Origin: Cotesia glomerata
Lineage: Eukaryota > Arthropoda > Insecta > Hymenoptera > Braconidae
DNA length: 64,000 nt
Reading direction: 5' to 3'
NCBI RefSeq assembly: GCF_020080835.1
Contig: NC_058162.1
Coordinates: 23,839,885-23,903,884, forward strand
Positions 58,401 through 64,000 of this stretch are shown here, one piece after another (the first letter of the stretch is position 1; each line of letters opens with the position of its first letter). The notes below the pieces were generated by a model, which saw nothing but the letters and a program-made list of their open reading frames with translations, was not told where the DNA came from and did no database searches. A program made the translations under genes and the position numbers.

Positions 58401-60716
58401 TATTAAAGTTAGCCGACGTTTTAATTTTTTGATATTTTTTCATTTATTAAATAATTAAAAAAATTTTTTTTAGAAATTTCACTTATAGTTTTTCAAGTTT
58501 TTCATAAATAGAAATTTTTTTTAACTATTTTGTAATAATTTTGTCAGTAAAAAAAAATTTTTTTAATTCTTAGGTGTCTAACTTAATTTTTATAAATATC
58601 TCTAACATAGAAAATTGAAAATTTTCTAAAAACATAAATATATTAAGTTTTTTTATTTTTTTAACAGAAATTTATCATTTTTAATCAATTACATAGAATT
58701 GAAGAAAAAAAAATTAAATAAAGAAGAAATAAATATTTGGATTTTAAAATTTTTAATAATAATATTTACAGAAGCAATAAAAATTTACGAATTGAAGAAA
58801 ATACAACAAATCAATAAAATGTTTTGTAAATAAATGAAGAAATAAGAAAGTAATTTTAATTTATTTCAATATGGTTCAAATTCATTTTTTAATAAATGAT
58901 GCTCACAGTTTATCGAATAAATTTTGAGATAAATAATAATTAATCATTTTTTTACAAACTACAATTATAAAATTAATATCATTTTTAAAACTTAAACAAT
59001 AAACACTTAACTGGTAAATTAAAGTTATATAACTAAAGCACATTGATTGAAAAATTCAAGTAGAATATACTTCAATTACCAAACATTAATTGTAAATTTA
59101 ATTAATGACAGTAATAGCATTCATTTAGTCTTTTTTTAACAATATTATTAAATATATAAAAAAATTTTATTTAGTATTAACCCGAGTAAAAATGAAATTA
59201 TTATTTTTTACGGAAAAATAATAAATTTCGTTCGACCGCCGCACCACCGCTGCACCACCGCCGCACCAATGCTAAATCATACCTACATTTTCACAAAAAA
59301 TGGTATCATAATCAATTTATTACGCAATAATTAATTAATAAATAATGCGACTAGAAATCTTAATCTAAGACCTATTGATCAACCTCCTTTTAATCAAATG
59401 TCTAATATTAAAAAAAAAAAATTTTTTTTAAATCAGGCCAAAGCACCGCGAAATTATTGATTTTTTTAGTCGTATTGTTGATGTAGATTTTTAATTTTGT
59501 CCTCGGGTTGTACAGAAGCGGCACGCCTATCGAAATACTCTGAAAGAATTTTAAAAATTGAACTGTGATGGGGTTCGAACCTGGATCGTCTGAACGAATA
59601 TTTTATTTCAATGTATATACCATCAAACGGCGGTATGGTGCAGCGGTGGTGCGGCGGTCGAACAAAATTTATTATTTTTTCGTAAAAAATAATAATTTTA
59701 TTTTTACCCGAGCGCGTCACAGCTGTGGTGCGGCGGTGGTGCGGTGAATAGAAATTTATTTACTTGTCACGGCGCTGGTGCGGCGGTAGTGCGGCACTTG
59801 TAAAATAATCAAAATTGTCATGGATGTAGTGCAGCGGTGGTGCGGCGGAATTCTGTTTTTACTCGGGCACGTAAAATTTTTTTCAAAATAGCAACATGAA
59901 ATGATTTTAGAAAGTAAGAGATGGTTTAATTTAAGTGTTTTTTCGGTGTACATCTACTTATATCATTGTATAAGTGTAATATGGTTGTGTTAGAGGCATT
60001 TAAAAATCACAAAATTGCTTGACCTTGACGAGTCGAGTATAAAGCACAACCTCACGCGCTTCGCGCTCTGAGACGTGCAATTATCATAAAGTGGACTCTA
60101 ATTTTTTGTCTTAAATTACCTTGATAACTCCAGATGGCCCCCGAAGTTTAGCCCATACAATTCCTCCTCCACAAGGAAAAATATAAAACTCCGTAGATCC
60201 ATTGTGCGGAGGCTGGTACTGAAAATTCATGAATCCGTCGTATTTTCCCAAATTGGCGGTGACGTAACGACCAGTTCGCAACACCTGGGCTGGAGTTCGT
60301 CGGAACTTGAATGACTCCGTGGACACTCGAGTTGAAACATTATTTCTCGTGCTCACCTTTGAGAAATTAAGATCCAAATTTAAGAAAAGTCAATTTCTTC
60401 TTCTTCTTCTTCTTCTTCTTCTTCTTCTTCTCTTCTTCTCAATACAAGAAATAGAAAATAAAAAATACTAACCACATAAAGAGTGAAGTCATACGTGGTG
60501 TTGTATTTCAGGCCATGAAGGGTGAGCTTCGTCTGGTTAAAACAATGCAGGCCCTCAGGATCGCCACGGTGCTGGTGTTCTCTGGAGGAACCATAGGTTT
60601 TTATCGGCCGGGAGTGGGTTTCTAGAAGATTTTGGGCTGCACAGAGAGTTGGTGGGTGCTGACTGCCTCCAGAAGTCACTGCGAGACAGTAGTTGGATGA
60701 ATGCGGATCAACATGG
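55456..60716 (-). CDS. nord: NDNF / nord-like secreted FN3 protein, last four exons (partial)
   Basis: Exons 60716-60473, 60356-60120, 57009-56854 and 55818-55456 join in phase 0 and give 332 residues to a TGA stop. Exon 1 in the window reads HVDPHSSNYCLAVTSGG and LTLHGLKYNTTYDFTLYV, and exon 2 FYIFPCGGGIVWAKLRGPSG. Exon 3 has SLEPGSRYTLGIYATPQEL and exon 4 YCVLVREL, YTLEQCEDRANPPDN and RLQPAKAYLLQITAQ. Repeated L.PG..Y...V/I patterns mark two FN3-type domains. The cysteine placement fits neuron-derived neurotrophic factor and its fly relative nord, a secreted modulator of Hedgehog/BMP signalling. The signal peptide and N-terminal half lie beyond the right edge. The acceptor before 60716 is AAAATTTCAG. 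The third intron of this set holds the inverted CCCGAG elements. Confidence 0.8.
55860..56853. other. Intron of the NDNF-like gene, low complexity
   Basis: AT-rich with long A and T runs (56190-56330). TTCAAGAGAAAAATTATTGA and TTGGTTCAAGAATTTTTCTC at 55912 and 56818 mark the two sides of a TCTTGA/TCAAGA-type foldback repeat, the family seen at 46490 and 21511. Confidence 0.5.
57054..57884 (+). mobile_element. CCCGAG-ended TIR element, left inverted copy
   Basis: CCCGAGTAAAAACAGAATTC to TTCATTTTTACTCGGG. The interior is studded with GCCGCACCACCGC words near the left end and CGGTGGTGCGGCGG words near the right end. It carries a tRNA-like sequence at 57352-57425. A matching copy in the opposite orientation is at 59181-59877. 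Confidence 0.8.
57352..57425 (+). tRNA. tRNA-like pseudo-gene inside the CCCGAG element
   Basis: GCAGCGCAGTTGGCAATG resembles an A box and D arm, and CCAGGTTCGAACCCC contains a perfect B box. Stems are poor. In the opposite copy (59181-59877) a deletion of about 135 bp removes all but the B-box part. It is not a working tRNA. Confidence 0.35.
57885..58330 (+). repeat. Right half of a GCACGCCTCATAGC element
   Basis: Starts abruptly at GGACGTCCGGATGTCACCCC and runs to GCGTTATGAGGCGTGCACTT and the TTGGATTTTCCAAAC tail. The missing left half is at 59878-60088 on the other strand. Confidence 0.75.
58331..59180. other. AT-rich intronic stretch between the inverted elements
   Basis: Contains an AGTTAGCCGACG-type repeat (about 58400-58575), otherwise nothing recognisable. 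Confidence 0.5.
59181..59877 (-). mobile_element. CCCGAG-ended TIR element, right inverted copy
   Basis: Reverse of 57054-57884, from CCCGAGTAAAAATGAAATTA to GAATTCTGTTTTTACTCGGG. It lacks about 135 bp around the tRNA-like part. Its outer flank is the left half of a GCACGCCTCATAGC element. Confidence 0.8.
59878..60088 (-). repeat. Left half of a GCACGCCTCATAGC element
   Basis: On the minus strand it reads GCACGTCTCAGAGCGCGAAG through AAAATTTTACGTG and stops at the CCCGAG element. It ends 31 bp before the donor of the NDNF-like exon at 60120. Confidence 0.75.
60390..60440 (-). repeat. GAA/TTC microsatellite
   Basis: About 14 CTT repeats on the plus strand (60392-60440), within the 116-bp intron between two NDNF-like exons. 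The repeat supplies the pyrimidine tract's opposite strand, so it is a purine run in the transcript. Confidence 0.85.
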
Positions 60717-61098
60717 CTGAAATTTTTTTAAGTAAGTTAGAGTATAATTGTTTGATTAAAAAATTAATAATGATAAAAATTTTTAACTTCCCGCTAAGAA
60801 AATCGAAGATTTTCAAAATTCGGAAAGTTATTGGTTTCACCCCGTTTTGCGAAAATTGAGTTTTCATCAGATCTCGACGTTTTAAGGTCACAGGAAGCTT
60901 CCCTGACTATTCCCGCGATGGTGTCCGCACGGAAAGAAAATTGTACGAAAAATTACAATGAAAACATCGTAATTTTTAGTGTAGGATATTGCAGTGCCGG
61001 ACCAGAACTCAAACATCGTAGTTTATACGATGCAACATCATAAATTTCTATCACTCAAATTAAAAAGAAGTTTAGGTCACCGAAAAAATAATTCTGTA

Positions 61099-61172
61099 TC
61101 ATCCAGGAATCGAACCCGGTGTTGTCCTCTTCGCCTCACGTCTAAGGTTTATCCCCTCACGCTATCGGAGGG
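61099..61172 (-). tRNA. tRNA-like pseudo-gene
   Basis: Minus strand: TCCGATAGCGTGAGGGG (A-box-like) and CCGGGTTCGATTCCTGG (T arm with perfect B box). Anticodon region not convincing. It lies inside the TIR element 60926-61710. Confidence 0.35.
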
Positions 61173-61393
61173 ATTATCTAAAGTTTCTGTTCAGTCGCAT
61201 AATAAGACCCTCATTACAGTAGTTGGTCATCTTTCGGTGGTGGCGTCGCAAACTACTAGACTCTGTTGCCATAATTTATAGCTAAATTTGTCATTAAAGA
61301 CAAATTTGGGAACTGGGGAAATAAAGGATAAAGGGGGGAGGAGGGACCTTACTCAGTAGGAATTTTTTCGGTAACCGAAAAAGTAATTCAGAC

Positions 61394-61465
61394 AGCCCAG
61401 ACCGGGACTCGAACCCGGATCATTTGGTTACGCGCCAAAGGCTCTACCAGTTAAGCTATCCGAGA
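61394..61465 (-). tRNA. tRNA-Thr-like sequence, anticodon CGT, well-preserved fold
   Basis: Minus strand: acceptor TCTCGGA/TCTGGGC (five of seven pair, two of these wobble), D arm TAGCTTAACTGGTAGAGC, perfect anticodon stem TTTGG/CCAAA, loop CGCGTAA with CGT in the anticodon position, and T arm CCGGGTTCGAGTCCCGG. Position 33 is G instead of the universal U, which argues against function. It sits inside a TIR element, so it is probably a mobile tRNA-derived unit. Confidence 0.5.
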
Positions 61466-61744
61466 CATTGTCCGTAACTACCATTCCGTCACCTAATATT
61501 TATGTCTGTCTCTCTTTTATTAAAACGTATAGTATGCGTCCTTGTTCACTTGCTCTTACGGAAAAAAAATTTACTAAATAACATCGTGATTTTCAATAAT
61601 TCAAATTGTATTCTGTAGACGGCAGCATCGTAAAAATCGAGATACTGAAAGTCTAGTCCTGGATTACGATGTTACTATAGTAATTTTTCATAGGATTTTT
61701 ATTCCGTGCGTGCGGCTGTATGTATGTATGTATGTATGTATGTA

Positions 61745-61827
<83 letters not shown>

Positions 61828-61997
61828 TATTATTTATTTATTTAATTGGCCATGAAGTCGAAACTCCTTGCGGCCATCCAAAATTGATACAAAAAATCTT
61901 AATATAATATATAAAGTAGTATATATAATGTAGTGTGTTAAACACTCAGTCACTCAATCACTCAATCATCACTAAATTCTAATACAATGAATACATA

Positions 61998-62345
61998 TTA
62001 TGATCTATCAGATTGTAAAAAATATTCATAACAAGCAGTTCGAAACTCCATAAACGTTGGCAACGTCGTACAATTAGCTGGTAATTGATTCCAGATTTTA
62101 AACGCAGATATCAAGAATGATTTTTTATACTTCGCTGAATGATAAACCGGTAACTCAAGATAGTCTTGACGAATATCTCCTCGGCGTAGGCGAGGCTCAA
62201 GAATTTCTAAGTCTCGCCTAATTAGAGGCTTTTGATTAAGATACAATGCTTTATAAATAAGACACGATAAGAAAAATTTACGCCTAGAACTAAGTGTCAG
62301 CCAACGAAACTCAGTATAATATTGAGTAACATGTTCATACTTTGA
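61998..62345 (-). pseudogene. C-terminal fragment of a non-LTR retrotransposon reverse transcriptase
   Basis: Minus-strand frame with WLTLSSRRKFFLSCLIYKAL, QDYLELPVYHSAKYKKSFL and SAFKIWNQLPANCTTLPTF, then a stop. The pattern L..RR....L..LYK, then S....SA...WN.LP and a short helical end, is the usual C-terminus of jockey/CR1-type ORF2 proteins. The YADD catalytic region is absent. The frame runs upstream into an AACTTCCCGC-family repeat, so the first 20 or so codons of the open frame are not retroelement. Confidence 0.65.
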
Positions 62346-63171
62346 TATTTTAAAAATGTGTATGCGTGTAAACTTCTTATAACTTTTGAACGGCTTGACC
62401 GATCGGATCAAAATAGGCGGAGATCCAAAGAGTATCATTGCCATTAAATTTCGTGAAAATTTGAATCAATTCGGTTCGCTAGATTTTGAGAAATCTCAAA
62501 AATAAAATTTTCAAAAAATCGTTTTTTTGGAATAACTTCTAAACGGTTGCACCGATTAATTCCAAAAACTATTCCGCTCTTAAGTTTGAAAAACCACGTT
62601 GATTGCCACCAGTCCCGTCAAAATCGGTTGATTCGTTCGAGAGTTATCGAAAACGAATAATTTCAAAAAAAGTGTTTTTTTGGAATTACTTCGAAATTCC
62701 TCGTTCGATCGATTTAAACTTAAAAATTCGTTATGAGGCTTCAAAAACTGCGTTGAATGCCAACCGCGGAAAAATCGCTTCATTCATTCAAAAGTTATTG
62801 CGGTTTGAAAATTAAAAAAATAGTGTTTCATCAAACTGCTATCAGACTTTTGAGCTCGAAGAGCTCAAAAGCATAAAGAAGCTATCTCTTTGAGCTTGGA
62901 GAACTCAAAATAACGCAGAAATTGTACTATTGAGCTCGAAGAGCTCAAAAACAAATTAAGTGAAATGTTGAGCGTTTAGGTATGGAGTTAGCGGGAAGTT
63001 GCAGGGATGGCCTTTAAGGTCAACCGTTTTCCTAATTTTTTTTTTTTAGTTTGTTATGAAAGTTTTGAATTTTATTTTAATAGTTTGTAGAAAGTAATAT
63101 TTATAAAATTACATTTAACACTGAAATCAATGATGAAAATTAAATTAGCTGGCATCTGAAAATTTTTGTAA

Positions 63172-64000
63172 TCTATATTATTAAGAGATTAAGAAAAATT
63201 TTGTGTCCAGGAGTCTCTATCTCTAGATACATAATTAAGAAATGACCTTGTATCTTGTGAACTATTGACATTTTTAAGGATATAAGTTCACCCCGACATT
63301 ACACTCATCAAGACCTTTCATTTGAGTACCCACATCAATTTTTCATATATTTTATATATTTATATATTTGACAAATACCATATATATTAAATATATGAAA
63401 AATGCTATCGGGATGAGTTTATACCTTAAAAAATGTCAATAATTAAGAAATTACATTGTATCTTGTCAACTATTGACATTTTTAATGATATAAGCTCATC
63501 CCGTTATCATACTCATCAAGATCTTTCATTTGAGTACCCACATGAATTTTTTCATATATTTATATATATTATATATATGTATATATGTATATATGATAAA
63601 TATATCAAAATGCATGTGGGTACTCAAATGAAAGCTCTTGATGAGTGTAACATCAGGATGAGTTTATACCTTAAAAAATGTCAATAATTAAGAAATTACA
63701 TTGTATCTTGTCAACTATTGACATTTTTAATGATATAAGCTCATCCCGTTGTTATACTCATCAAGATCTTTCATTTGAGTACCCACATGAATTTTTTCAT
63801 ATATTTATATATATTATATATATGTATATATGCATATATATGAAAAATATATCAAAATGCATGTGGGTACTCAAATGAAAGCTCTTGATGAGTGTAACAT
63901 CAGGATGAGTTTATACCTTAAAAAATGTCAATAATTAAGAAATTACATTGTATCTTGTCAACTATTGACATTTTTAATGATATAAGCTCATCCCGTTGTT
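63172..64000 (+). mobile_element. Helitron-like element, left part, running off the window
   Basis: Begins A/TCTATATTATTAAGAGAT, then GAAAAATTTTGTGTCCAGGA. It has lost the GACCTGGAGTTGTGCC section and goes straight to CTCTATCTCTAGATACATAA. Three or more palindromic units follow, the last two nearly identical (period about 245 bp). The 3' end is outside the window. Confidence 0.75.

Larger units (their letters stand above)
60926..61710. mobile_element. TIR element with two tRNA-like sequences
   Basis: CGCACGGAAAGAAAATTGTA and ATTTTTATTCCGTGCG form the ends. AAAACATCGTAATTTTTAGT and TTACGATGTTACTATAGTAA form the subterminal parts. It interrupts the microsatellite edge of an AACTTCCCGC-family repeat. 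It is similar in design to the element at 39303. Confidence 0.65.
60785..63037 (-). mobile_element. AACTTCCCGC-family repeat, reverse, with two insertions
   Basis: Outer parts 60785-60925 and about 62345-63037 are standard for the family, and 61711-61830 is its microsatellite (ATGT then GT). Between them lie a TIR element with two tRNA-like sequences (60926-61710) and a reverse-transcriptase fragment (about 61830-62345). It lies upstream of the first visible NDNF-like exon, in an intron. Confidence 0.7.

Noticed and set aside
62580..62815. Two overlapping frames at the right end of an AACTTCCCGC repeat
   Set aside because: The same frames appear wherever this repeat occurs and carry no protein family signature.

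Overview
This is eukaryotic nuclear DNA, very AT-rich. It has spliced genes with short exons in long introns full of mobile-element remains, several microsatellites and one 100-base assembly gap (2687-2786). Exon-intron structure and gene families (pelota, SMSr, a msta-type SET protein, an NDNF/nord-type secreted protein) point to an insect. The base composition and repeat load would suit a parasitoid hymenopteran such as a braconid wasp, but this is inference and no species can be named.

From left to right: the first exon of a probable Nuf2 kinetochore gene (minus, 894-1049); repeats, a tRNA-like sequence and the gap (1050-3126); the C-terminal end of a half-ABC-transporter-like protein (plus, 3127-3336); the complete pelota ribosome-rescue gene (minus, five exons, 12591 to 3568); complete SMSr/SAMD8 (plus, four coding exons, 16755-22337); a complete MYND/SET gene of the msta (SmydA) type (plus, four coding exons, 28565-38670); a complete class A GPCR (minus, three exons, 49723 to 38768, with one intron of about 9.7 kb); and the last four exons of an NDNF/nord-like secreted FN3 protein (minus, 60716 to 55456), whose 5' part lies beyond the right edge. 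All splice junctions proposed were read by eye and keep the frame. The genes show no common pathway. pelota and SMSr are divergent neighbours. msta and the GPCR converge with only 97 bp between their stop codons.

The rest is mostly mobile DNA. (i) At least six copies of a Helitron-like family start TCTAT and end with an 8-bp hairpin plus CTAG, sit between A and T, and carry arrays of palindromic units. (ii) A hAT-like element with an 8-bp target duplication lies in one Helitron copy and itself holds an element flanked by TTAA. (iii) Several TIR elements with TA duplications are often nested, and some carry tRNA-like sequences. (iv) A foldback element carrying an 18S rRNA fragment is present twice. 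(v) A 0.9-kb family is recognised by AACTTCCCGC ends and CA/GT microsatellites. (vi) Inverted copies of a CCCGAG-ended element bracket a segment that appears to have been inverted, because they split a third element into opposite orientations. No bacterial operon, CRISPR array, virus or plasmid feature was found.
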